NCBI GenBank assembly: GCA_019359315.1
Contig: JAHHHO010000043.1
Coordinates: 1 to 48,912 of the forward strand
Length of the DNA: 48,912 nucleotides
Direction of reading: 5' to 3'
Source of the DNA: Myxacorys californica WJT36-NPBG1
GTDB lineage: Bacteria > Cyanobacteriota > Cyanobacteriia > Leptolyngbyales > Leptolyngbyaceae
The notes under the pieces were generated by a model that made no database searches, had not been told where the DNA came from, and saw nothing but the letters and a program-made list of their open reading frames with translations. Position numbers and translations under genes: made by a program. This document shows, piece by piece, positions 26,304 through 34,242 of this stretch. How positions within the stretch are numbered: the stretch's first letter is position 1; every line of letters begins with the position of its first letter.

Positions 26304-26477
26304 CATAACTTCACGGTAGCGGACGTACGAAAGCCGCTGGTTCTGAGTTCAAGGTTATCTGCCGCTGCGTTTTGCCGTTATGCATCCCAAGATATTGGTA
26401 GGAATGCAAATATAAGTTTCTCAGTTGGGTCAATCAAAAGTTAGTCTGGCATTAGACGAGAGAAAACGATAATTCCT

Positions 26478-27380
26478 ATGAATTCATCAGAACGATTTCG
26501 AGGGTGTCTGTTAGGACTGGCTGTAGGCGATGCCGTAGGCACAACGGTCGAATTTCAGCATCGTGGTTCATTCTCACCTGTGACAGACATGGTTGGCGGA
26601 GGTCCGTTTAACCTCAAGCCTGGTCAATGGACTGACGATACATCGATGGCATTGTGCCTAGCTACTAGCCTAGTTACGGTTGGTGCATTTGATGCCATCG
26701 ATCAAATGAATCGTTACTGCAATTGGTATGAACACGGTTATCTAAGCAGTACTGGCGACTGCTTAGACATTGGGAATACAGTCCGTCAAGCCTTGTATCA
26801 ATACAAAACATCTGGCAATCCATTTAGTGGTTCCACTAATCCAAGGTCTGCCGGCAATGGTTGTCTAATGAGGCTCGCACCTGTCCCAATGTTTTATTTC
26901 CCATCTCGCGATCACGTTCTACACTTTTCCGGTGAGAGCTCTCGAACAACACATGGTGCAGCAGAGTGCATTGATGCGAGTCGTTTGTTTGGGGACATTC
27001 TGTTCCGTGCACTCTCAGGAGCCAGCAAAACAGAGATTCTCTTTGGAAATGACCTAGAGATAATCGCATCTCCATCCATTCAATCCATTGCTTGTGGGGA
27101 CTATCAAAGGAAGCGAGTCAATGATATTCGTGGCACGGGATATGTTGTAGCAAGTTTAGAAGCTGCGCTTTGGTGTTTCTGGACAACGGAAACTTATGAA
27201 CAAGCAATCCTTGCTGCGACCAACCTGGGTGATGATGCAGATACAACAGCTGCTATTTGTGGTCAAGTGGCTGGAGCATATTACGGAGAACCGGGCATAC
27301 CTATTCACTGGCTTAGACAACTTGCAATGCGAGATAAGATTACTGAACTTGCTGATCAGTTACAGACCGAAGCTGCATAA
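26478..27380 (+). CDS. ADP-ribosylglycohydrolase family protein
   Basis: The 300-residue protein starts MNSSERFRGCLLGLAVGDAVG, the family's N-terminal metal-site helix. It then shows GQWTDDTSMALCLA with the paired Asp ligands, SAGNGCLMRLAPV, and near the end NLGDDADTTAAICGQVAGAYYG with the second Asp set. These residues hold two magnesium ions that cleave ADP-ribose from modified proteins or nucleic acid. Length and motif order are normal, so it looks functional. No matching ADP-ribosyltransferase is visible in the window. It is a single gene between IS remnants. Confidence 0.9.
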   Translation: MNSSERFRGCLLGLAVGDAVGTTVEFQHRGSFSPVTDMVGGGPFNLKPGQWTDDTSMALCLATSLVTVGAFDAIDQMNRYCNWYEHGYLSSTGDCLDIGNTVRQALYQYKTSGNPFSGSTNPRSAGNGCLMRLAPVPMFYFPSRDHVLHFSGESSRTTHGAAECIDASRLFGDILFRALSGASKTEILFGNDLEIIASPSIQSIACGDYQRKRVNDIRGTGYVVASLEAALWCFWTTETYEQAILAATNLGDDADTTAAICGQVAGAYYGEPGIPIHWLRQLAMRDKITELADQLQTEAA

Positions 27381-27902
27381 CAGCTTCAATGACCCCGACC
27401 GCGGCAGCCTATCTGTTGAGCGTTTAGGGTTCCTTGCAGCGCTTGATTGGGAACGTTATCTTGCTGAGTATTGGTGGGGATGCAGCCCTAAGATTTCGGT
27501 TGAGCTAGCAACATCAGAAATTAGCTATTCAGTTTGAGTTGAATCGCTATCGTGAACAGATGCGCCAACGATTTCAAGATTAGCAGGAGATTGTTGAGTT
27601 GAACCCTACTGCATAATCTAAGCGATCGTAGCTACTGGGAGATCATCGTGCTAATTTTTGAATTTATCCCGTTAAGTTGACTGCGAGGATAGAAGAGTCT
27701 TTCTACTCCCAATCTGACCCATAAGTTGATCGGCTTTGTGCCTTTGCATTGATTTGTCGATTGGGAGTAGAAAGACCTTTGTTGCTTGTTGGGTTTGGGC
27801 ATCGTGACCTGATAGGAGCCTGTCTTGAATAAAGTCTCATCGCAGTCTTGTCCATTGCCCCAGTCCTGCAAGCAGTTCTGCTCTTCAACCAGGCGGTGAA
27901 CA
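27381..27902. other. Non-coding gap before the second IS110-like gene
   Basis: No supportable gene lies here. A plus-strand frame running to 27537 overlaps the glycohydrolase in another phase and resembles nothing I know. The last 280 bases (27620-27902) would hold the left end and any bridge RNA of the IS110-type element that follows. Two copies of CTTTCTACTCCCAATC-like sequence occur in opposite orientation (about 27697-27713 and 27758-27776), which could form a long hairpin. Confidence 0.35.
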
Positions 27903-28982
27903 ATGACACAATTCACGACCGATCCGAATGCAGTGATCATCGGTGTTGGCCCGCACAAAGACACGCATGCTGCAGTTGCTATCAATGGCTTAGGTGCACG
28001 GTTAGGAGATCGCATCATACCCACTACTCCAGCGGGATATCAACAATTGCTGGAGTGGGCAAAGACGTTCGGCGGGGTCGCTGCGTTTGGTGTGGAAGGC
28101 ACTGGGTCGTATGGCAAGGGTTTGAGTCAGTTCCTACGGCGTCAAGGACTGAAAGTGGTGGAAGTCAGCCGTCCTTGCCGTCGAAGTCACCAGCGATTGC
28201 AAGGCAAGGATGATCTGCTCGATGCAGAAGATGCGGCTCGTCAAGTGCTGGCTGGACAAGCCACAGCCGTTCCCAAAGCAGCGGATGGGGCGGTGGAAAT
28301 GCTCCGAATTCTCAAAGCGGCACGAGATACAGCCGTCAAAGCACAGACGCAAGTCATGGTCACGATTAAAGCGGTGCTCATCACGGCAAATGCAGAGCTA
28401 CGAGCCCAGTTGGAACCCTTGCCTCCATCTGGGCTTATTGCCGCTTGTGCACAACTTGAAGTTGGACCCCTCGATACGCCTGTCGCTGCCATGCAGTATG
28501 CCTTGGCGGCGATGGCAAAACGATGGTTACAGTTGCATGAGGAAATTGAAATGCACACGCAACATCTCACAACGCTCACCCAAGCAGCAGTTCCCGAATT
28601 GGTGCAAGCTTTTGGCATTGGACCCGATACGGCTGCCGAAATGCTGACGACCTTCGGCGACAATGCGGAGCGTGCGCATTCCGAAGCCGCCTTTGCCAAG
28701 ATGTGCGGGGTTTGTCCGATTCCCGCGTCTTCGGGCAAAACCCAGCGCTATCGCCTCAACCGAGGCGGAAACCGCCAAGCCAATGCTGCGCTGTTTCGCG
28801 TCGTGATTGTGCGGATGCGATGGCATCAGCCGACTCAGGACTACGTTGCCCGTCGCACAGCACAAGGACGGTCGAAACGAGAGATTATTCGCTGTCTCAA
28901 ACGTTATGTGGCGCGAGAGATTTATCACCTCATTCGCAAAACATGCTCAACGCCCCAAGTGCTAGATGTAAGTCATGCTTAG
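27903..28982 (+). CDS. IS110-like transposase with first catalytic Asp replaced
   Basis: This 359-residue protein is of IS110 type but distant from the one at 23814. In the N-terminal domain the motif reads IIGVGPHKDTHAAV, where the family has GVD-x-HK; the Asp is Gly16 (codon GGC, 27948-27950). The other residues remain: E65 in FGVEGTGSYG, and D104 and D107 in GKDDLLDAED. The C-terminal domain has FGIGPDTAAEMLTTFG and PIPASSGKTQRYRLNRGGN with the Ser. One A-to-G change would explain the loss. The enzyme is probably inactive, although the frame is otherwise complete. It has cut into the IS1-like piece that follows at 29004. Confidence 0.85.
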   Translation: MTQFTTDPNAVIIGVGPHKDTHAAVAINGLGARLGDRIIPTTPAGYQQLLEWAKTFGGVAAFGVEGTGSYGKGLSQFLRRQGLKVVEVSRPCRRSHQRLQGKDDLLDAEDAARQVLAGQATAVPKAADGAVEMLRILKAARDTAVKAQTQVMVTIKAVLITANAELRAQLEPLPPSGLIAACAQLEVGPLDTPVAAMQYALAAMAKRWLQLHEEIEMHTQHLTTLTQAAVPELVQAFGIGPDTAAEMLTTFGDNAERAHSEAAFAKMCGVCPIPASSGKTQRYRLNRGGNRQANAALFRVVIVRMRWHQPTQDYVARRTAQGRSKREIIRCLKRYVAREIYHLIRKTCSTPQVLDVSHA

Positions 28983-29003
28983 AGTAAAAAAAGGACTTGA
29001 CAT

Positions 29004-29285
29004 CTATAGGAGCATCAATTTGGTACTGCTGGCCCGAATGATGCTGACAACGGTGCCATAAGCTAATCCACTGGTTCGGCTCACTCCTCGCAGACTGCTG
29101 CCTTCACTATGGGCTTGGAGCAGGGTTCGAGCTTGCTCAGCAGTGACTTGGCGACGGTAATACACCGTATCGAAGGTGTCGGTGAACGTTTGCTTGCAGC
29201 TACAGCATCGATACCTTTGGCTGCCTTTACTCGTTTTTCCATGCCTGTTCTGTGATCGAGGGTGATCACAGAACAGGCATTTCAT
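29004..29285 (-). pseudogene. IS1-like transposase N-terminal fragment (zinc ribbon)
   Basis: The 93-residue frame starts MKCLFCDHPRSQNRHGKTSK and continues RYRCCSCKQTFTDTFDTVYY, the zinc-ribbon start of InsA-type proteins. An HTH part follows, SLRGVSRTSGLAYGTVVSII. The catalytic DDE part is missing, because the sequence ends at the edge of the IS110-like element. It is a broken leftover. Confidence 0.7.
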
Positions 29286-29329
29286 CGGTTTGCTCCCTGA
29301 TGATTACCCCTCTGTTTTACCAAACCCAC

Positions 29330-29640
29330 ACTTCCTTGCTGCACAACCCAGACCAAGGGTATCGAGGCGATGTTGATTGGACACTTTTTTGCCGAGCAAC
29401 AGCGTTCAGTTGAAGTTGAGTTGAGTCAACGTCCAACCGCAAGGAAAGGATTTCAAGTTGAACCTGAACGATGGATTGTTGAACGGACTTGGACATGGCT
29501 AGAGAATGCAAGAGCACTACCCACGAGACTATGAAACTCTGCCTGAGAATCATGAAGACATGATTTACGTGGTCATGATTCGGTTGAGGCTACGGAGGTT
29601 AACAAACAACCGTCGAATGAGAAGGCTCAAACCCACTTAA
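29330..29640 (+). pseudogene. IS5-type transposase C-terminal remnant with frameshifts
   Basis: Across two or three frames the plus strand reads GYRGDVDW, then KGFQVEPERWIVERTWTWLE (from 29409), then DYETLPENHEDMIYVVMIRL to a TAA at 29638-29640. This is the well-known end of IS5-family transposases, including the R-W-x-V-E-R-T Glu region. At least two frameshifts break it, one after ...RALP near 29525. It is a decayed copy. Confidence 0.7.
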
Positions 29641-29768
29641 CTACCTTTTACAAACAGTTTCTAAGTCCCCATAACTCAAGGCATAACGACAATACCAGCG
29701 CACGTTCATCAGCAAGATGATTTCAGGCAAAAAGTGCCGCCACCTGAACAGGGAATCAATCGTCATTT
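29641..29768 (-). pseudogene. IS6-type transposase N-terminal fragment
   Basis: On the minus strand this stretch reads LFRWRHFLPEIILLMNVRWY followed by CRYALSYGDLETVCKR and a stop. F-K/R-W-R-H-F-x-P-E-I-I-L-x-x-V-R-W-Y is the typical start of IS6-family transposases. Only about 40 residues remain. The 228 bases to its right (29769-29996) contain nothing I can support. Confidence 0.65.
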
Positions 29769-29996
29769 AGAGCAAAGCTAGAGAAAATTAGGCTTCCCTA
29801 CTTTACCATTTTTGCGACACAACCAGCTTTACGGTTTTGAAGAACCTTGGGGACATCGGTCTACCGCAATCTCAACATATCAGGGGAAAGTGTATCTCAA
29901 GCCAAATTTATCGAAGAACTCTTTGGAATTAATGTTTAATAGAATGCGAACGAGATGCTTCGTTTGTCATTAAAAAGTACTTGTGACACAACCGAT

Positions 29997-32063
29997 TCAT
30001 CTCGACTGAAGCCTCTGGAGTTTGTCTTTGATTCTTTGCAGATTTCCCAATTTCTTTTCTAATCTCTTAGTTTGATCCTGACAATCTCTCAGATAGCTTT
30101 TAGTATCTACCTGACTATGGTTTGTTACAACAGAGCTTCTGCTAGTGATATCCAAGAAAGCTTTGATGCTCTCATCAAAGCTGTTAATTTCTTCTTTTAA
30201 CTGAGTTTCTAATCTTTGAACTATCCTCTCAACAAAGTGATTCTTGACTACTCTGTAGTAGTAATTCTTCAGGTCTTGTCTAATTTTCTCTGCTGATTTA
30301 TGAATTTCTAAGTCTCTATTTTTTTGATAGCTTTTATACAAATTATATGTCAAACAAGTAATAATGCCAAGGACAACAATAGACAAAAATAAAGAGCCAG
30401 AGATCTGTTTGTTGATGGTTCTGATAATATTAGGTCTGCTGACACCAAGAAAACTGAAGAGAAATAAAATACCCATGACTTGAAAGACGGAACCTCTAAT
30501 TCTCTTGAAAAAATAAATCCAAGCCGGCTCTTGCTGATATTCAATTCTGACAGGTATTCTTCTTAGAGAAGCTTGAAAAGCTCCTTCAAGCTCAAGCCTA
30601 CGCTTAATTTTCACAGTGAAGTCTTTGTTGCTATTTGCACAGACTTTCTTTAGCAGTCTATTTGAGCTTTCTACTAAGCTTTCCAAACCGCCATTACCAT
30701 ATTCCTTAAGAATCTTTCTCCATTCTTCATCGACCCACTTCAGCAGTTCACTTTCGCAGAATTGCACAATGAAGTCATTTACGTTTGACTCAACCCCTTT
30801 AGCTCTTAGTTCTAGATATTTCTTACCTTCTTGCTTGAAGATTTGCGCTTCTAAGCTATCCACAAGTTCCTGAATTTTCTGTAAAATACTATCTGCCAAA
30901 AAATCATCTAGTAAATCTTGTTTTGCATGGCTGACTGAAGACTCGATCGCTCTTAGCAATCCGATCTTTTGCTCATTAATTGCTTTTGATAGTAAAGATA
31001 CGTCTTCAATGCTTTTTCTATGTCCTTGTAATTGCTGAGCTTTAACTTTCTCAATCTCTTGCTCAAGCTTTTCTTTCTTGTTCGAAAAAACTTGGCTAAC
31101 TTCAGTAGTGATTAAGATAGTTTGAGATAAGATACGTTGAAGCTTAGTAGAACTGTTTTGTTTTTCAGTTATGGAGGCCAACTGCTGATTTAGAGCTTCT
31201 AAACTTATAGGAAACTTCTCTTGCTGAGTAACCTGGAAAACCTCGATCGGTTCATATATTGAAGTGATCAAAAACGCTTTAAGCTCAGCGTTAACACTGA
31301 CTAAATGTAATATTTTTTCTGCTTCTAAGCTTTCGCCTTTGGAATCTACAACCAGAAATAGAATGTCGCAATTTACTAATCTTCTATAGGGGTTGTAGTT
31401 AGCCTCGATCGAAATTTCATCTGAGATAGGTGGACACTCGAACATAAGTTGAGGACTTTTGGAGCTTGAAAGTCTGTCACCCAAGACGATACGATCGCCA
31501 GATTCTAGAATGTGCTTGCCAACAAGTAGTTCGCCATTAATATAGGTGCCATTCCTACAATCAGCGCAGTTTTGGACTTGCCACTGATCGGGAGAACCAT
31601 GGTCGTTTGTTGAGTAACCATGCACCTCTAGATGCCGTCCACTCACACAGGTATAGTGATCAGGAATGTAGATATCACACTCAGGTTCACGTCCAATTAA
31701 TGCTCCTTCTAATGAAAGTGTGTAACGAGTCTGTTTAACCTCGTTTTCTAGTGGTTGCAGCACCAAAAAAGCTGGACGTACAGACTTTTGTTTTTGTAGC
31801 AATTGATTTGGCAATTCATGAAACCGAAACTGATATTTCTGCTCTAGATCTTGATTAGGATTTAGGAGACGATGAAACGAGTTTGCTAAGTCTCGATCAC
31901 TACTCAGAAAATGAATAGCTAGCTTTTCTGACCCTAAATCATCAATAATTTGATCTAAATCTTGATCAATCTGTTGAAAGAATTGACTTTGGCAAAAATC
32001 TTCGGCAATTAGCTGTTTTAGTTCCTGGATGTGAGTTAATAGCTGACTATTCCTAATTGCCAT
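29997..32063 (-). CDS. FHA-domain membrane protein with dynamin-like layout
   Basis: The 688-residue protein has an FHA domain at about 113-208 with GREPECD (124-130), SGRH (141-144) and NGTY (171-174), the residues that bind phospho-threonine. Residues 20-100 and 225-285 (DILFLVVDSKGESLEAEKIL, FLITSI) resemble pieces of a dynamin-like GTPase around the FHA, but no P-loop is visible. Long coiled coils (about 300-500) follow, then two membrane helices, VFQVMGILFLFSFLGV and LFLSIVVLGIITCLTY, and a final coiled coil. The kinase just upstream probably makes its ligand. It is the last gene of the 17 kb minus-strand run, 32 bases after the kinase. It could be a membrane-shaping scaffold. Confidence 0.8.
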   Translation of the reverse strand: MAIRNSQLLTHIQELKQLIAEDFCQSQFFQQIDQDLDQIIDDLGSEKLAIHFLSSDRDLANSFHRLLNPNQDLEQKYQFRFHELPNQLLQKQKSVRPAFLVLQPLENEVKQTRYTLSLEGALIGREPECDIYIPDHYTCVSGRHLEVHGYSTNDHGSPDQWQVQNCADCRNGTYINGELLVGKHILESGDRIVLGDRLSSSKSPQLMFECPPISDEISIEANYNPYRRLVNCDILFLVVDSKGESLEAEKILHLVSVNAELKAFLITSIYEPIEVFQVTQQEKFPISLEALNQQLASITEKQNSSTKLQRILSQTILITTEVSQVFSNKKEKLEQEIEKVKAQQLQGHRKSIEDVSLLSKAINEQKIGLLRAIESSVSHAKQDLLDDFLADSILQKIQELVDSLEAQIFKQEGKKYLELRAKGVESNVNDFIVQFCESELLKWVDEEWRKILKEYGNGGLESLVESSNRLLKKVCANSNKDFTVKIKRRLELEGAFQASLRRIPVRIEYQQEPAWIYFFKRIRGSVFQVMGILFLFSFLGVSRPNIIRTINKQISGSLFLSIVVLGIITCLTYNLYKSYQKNRDLEIHKSAEKIRQDLKNYYYRVVKNHFVERIVQRLETQLKEEINSFDESIKAFLDITSRSSVVTNHSQVDTKSYLRDCQDQTKRLEKKLGNLQRIKDKLQRLQSR

Positions 32064-32095
32064 ACGGTTAAATCCCTAATTCAAAAAATCAGCAT

Positions 32096-34219
32096 TTACT
32101 TTAAGGTATAAATCACAATGCCACCTTCTCTGTCACCAGCCGCCAGCATTCGGCCCTCTGGACTAAACGCCAGTGCAGTAACTTCCGTTAGATGATTTGA
32201 GAAGCTGGCAATTGTCTGACCTGTGTGCCAGTTCCAAATTCTAACTGTGCCGTAAGTGCCGCCTCCAGCAACTATTTTTGCAGTCGGGCTACTTGCGATC
32301 GCCTTCACACCACCTAAATCCGCTTGTATGGTAGGCAACGTATGTTCACTCAGTGCATGTAAATTCCAGATGCGAATTGTATCGTCTTCGCTACCCGTGA
32401 ATAGGATTGCGCCATCCACATCAATTGCAACAGCATTAACAGCGTTTGAGTGTTTGTGAAAGCTTTGCGATTTATTAGATGTGAGATGAAACATTCTGAC
32501 GGTGCCATCAGCGCTTCCTCTAGCAAGAACATCAGCAGCGGGGTTAAATGCGATTGACTGAGAACGTTCATCTGGAAGCTGCTTCGTTTCAGATAGCTTT
32601 GGCTGAATTTTCCACAGCTTGATCTTGCCTACTATCCCCGCTGCTAAATCGCCATACTGACTCAGTGCAAGTGACCAGACAATCTGCTGGGTTAGAATTT
32701 GGTTCGTCTTTTTATGATGCTTTAAGTCCCAAAGTTCAATCGACTTACCCTCTGTAGCGATCGCTAGAGTGTTTCCATTTGCACTACTAGACATTGCCAA
32801 AATCTGACTTTGAGTTTGAGTGAGAGTCGTGGTCAATGACGGATTGTGTACATCTCGCAGCTTGACTAAACCTGCTTTGCTGCCAGAGATTAGGGTCTTG
32901 CGATCGGGTGCGAATGCTAAGAATTTTATTGATGATGAGTGTTCTTTAAATTTACTCTTTTCCTCAAAAGTGGCTGATGTTTCTCGACTGTTGGCTGTTT
33001 CACTGCTGTTTGTATTTGAGGAATGGGCAGATTTATTGGTATGACTGAAAATCAGAAAAAGCGGCAGCCCAACGACCGTAAAAATTAAAGAGCCAGACAC
33101 AATCAGAACCCTCTTTCTTAACCATCGATGAATCGTATTCACTACTTCTTTAGGCTGTGGCGCTCTCTGTTTATCTGCAAGGCACTCAATCAATTCCCGT
33201 GATAATTCTTCAGAGCTCAATTTTTTCTTCGGTGGAGGCGCTAAAATTTTGGGAAGGGAACCCGCTTCCGACAGTTGTTCAAAGTCCTCCATATCTGTAT
33301 AAGAATCTGCAGTACTACCGGCTCTCAACTCTGTTGGAGTATAAGCGTGTAAATTGTGAGACGTAGTAATCTCTGTGGGTGTGTAGTTGTTAGAGGAGCT
33401 AGTAGCAATGCGTTCCAGATCCCGCAACACACAATCAGCGCTTGAGTATCGGTTTTGAGCGCTAATACACACCATGTCGTCAAGAATAGATTTGAACTCA
33501 GGACGAATTTTTAAGCTTTCAGACCAGCTAATTTTTTGAGTTCTGAGCTCTCTAAGCTGTATTAAAGATTCTGGCGCAGCTTTAGTTAATACCTCAATAC
33601 AAGTCATTCCCAACGCATAGATATCGCTGTTTGGCTCTGGAATTCCAGCGAGTTGTTCTGGAGGACTATATCCACGGCTGTGAATGATGGTGGATGACTG
33701 CTGACGATCGCAGCAAGCTTGTTTGACGGCCCCAAAATCAATTAGAAACAGCTTTTGATCTAACGTTCTGCGGACAATATTTTCGGGTTTAATATCGCGA
33801 TGAATAATTTTGCGAGAATGAAGAAACGCTACAATTTCAAGCATTTCTTGCAAAAATAGAATCGCTTGGCTTTCATCCCACGGTTGCTGACTGTCTAACT
33901 CTTCTCTTAACGTTTTTCCTTCAATGTATTCTTGCACCAAATAGAATTCTTGATCTTCCTCGAAGTAGTCCAAGATTTGAGGAATTTGCTCATGACCTCT
34001 AATTTGATGTAGGGTTTCTGCCTCGCGATCGAACAGCATCTTTGCTGTCTTAACCGATTCAGGATCAGTGCTTTGCGGCTTTAGTTGTTTAACCACACAC
34101 ATGGGCTGATCTGGCAGCTTGAGGTTCTGAGCCAGGTGGGTTTGTCCAAACGCTCCTGCCCCCAGCGGTTTGATAATTCTGTAGTGATGAATAATTTTGT
34201 TATGCATTTCCACAGTCAC
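32096..34219 (-). CDS. Ser/Thr protein kinase with membrane helix and WD40 repeats
   Basis: The 707-residue protein has a complete Hanks-type kinase domain: GAGAFGQTHLA glycine loop, K44 in CVVKQL, HRDIKPEN (140-147) with D142, DFGAVK (161-166) and a PPEQL activation-loop end. A linker with PTEITTS- and PTELRAG-like Thr repeats (possible self-phosphorylation sites) follows, then one membrane helix, VLIVSGSLIFTVVGLPLFLI, near 375. The rest is a WD40-type beta propeller with units such as GSEDDTIRIWNLHAL and GGTYGTVRIWNW. WD40 would lie outside or in the periplasm if the topology is simple. The FHA protein after it is a natural phospho-ligand reader. The start is 23 bases from the GumC-like gene. 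Confidence 0.9.
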   Translation of the reverse strand: MTVEMHNKIIHHYRIIKPLGAGAFGQTHLAQNLKLPDQPMCVVKQLKPQSTDPESVKTAKMLFDREAETLHQIRGHEQIPQILDYFEEDQEFYLVQEYIEGKTLREELDSQQPWDESQAILFLQEMLEIVAFLHSRKIIHRDIKPENIVRRTLDQKLFLIDFGAVKQACCDRQQSSTIIHSRGYSPPEQLAGIPEPNSDIYALGMTCIEVLTKAAPESLIQLRELRTQKISWSESLKIRPEFKSILDDMVCISAQNRYSSADCVLRDLERIATSSSNNYTPTEITTSHNLHAYTPTELRAGSTADSYTDMEDFEQLSEAGSLPKILAPPPKKKLSSEELSRELIECLADKQRAPQPKEVVNTIHRWLRKRVLIVSGSLIFTVVGLPLFLIFSHTNKSAHSSNTNSSETANSRETSATFEEKSKFKEHSSSIKFLAFAPDRKTLISGSKAGLVKLRDVHNPSLTTTLTQTQSQILAMSSSANGNTLAIATEGKSIELWDLKHHKKTNQILTQQIVWSLALSQYGDLAAGIVGKIKLWKIQPKLSETKQLPDERSQSIAFNPAADVLARGSADGTVRMFHLTSNKSQSFHKHSNAVNAVAIDVDGAILFTGSEDDTIRIWNLHALSEHTLPTIQADLGGVKAIASSPTAKIVAGGGTYGTVRIWNWHTGQTIASFSNHLTEVTALAFSPEGRMLAAGDREGGIVIYTLK

Positions 34220-34242
34220 CTCAGAATCAAGTACTTCGCGGA

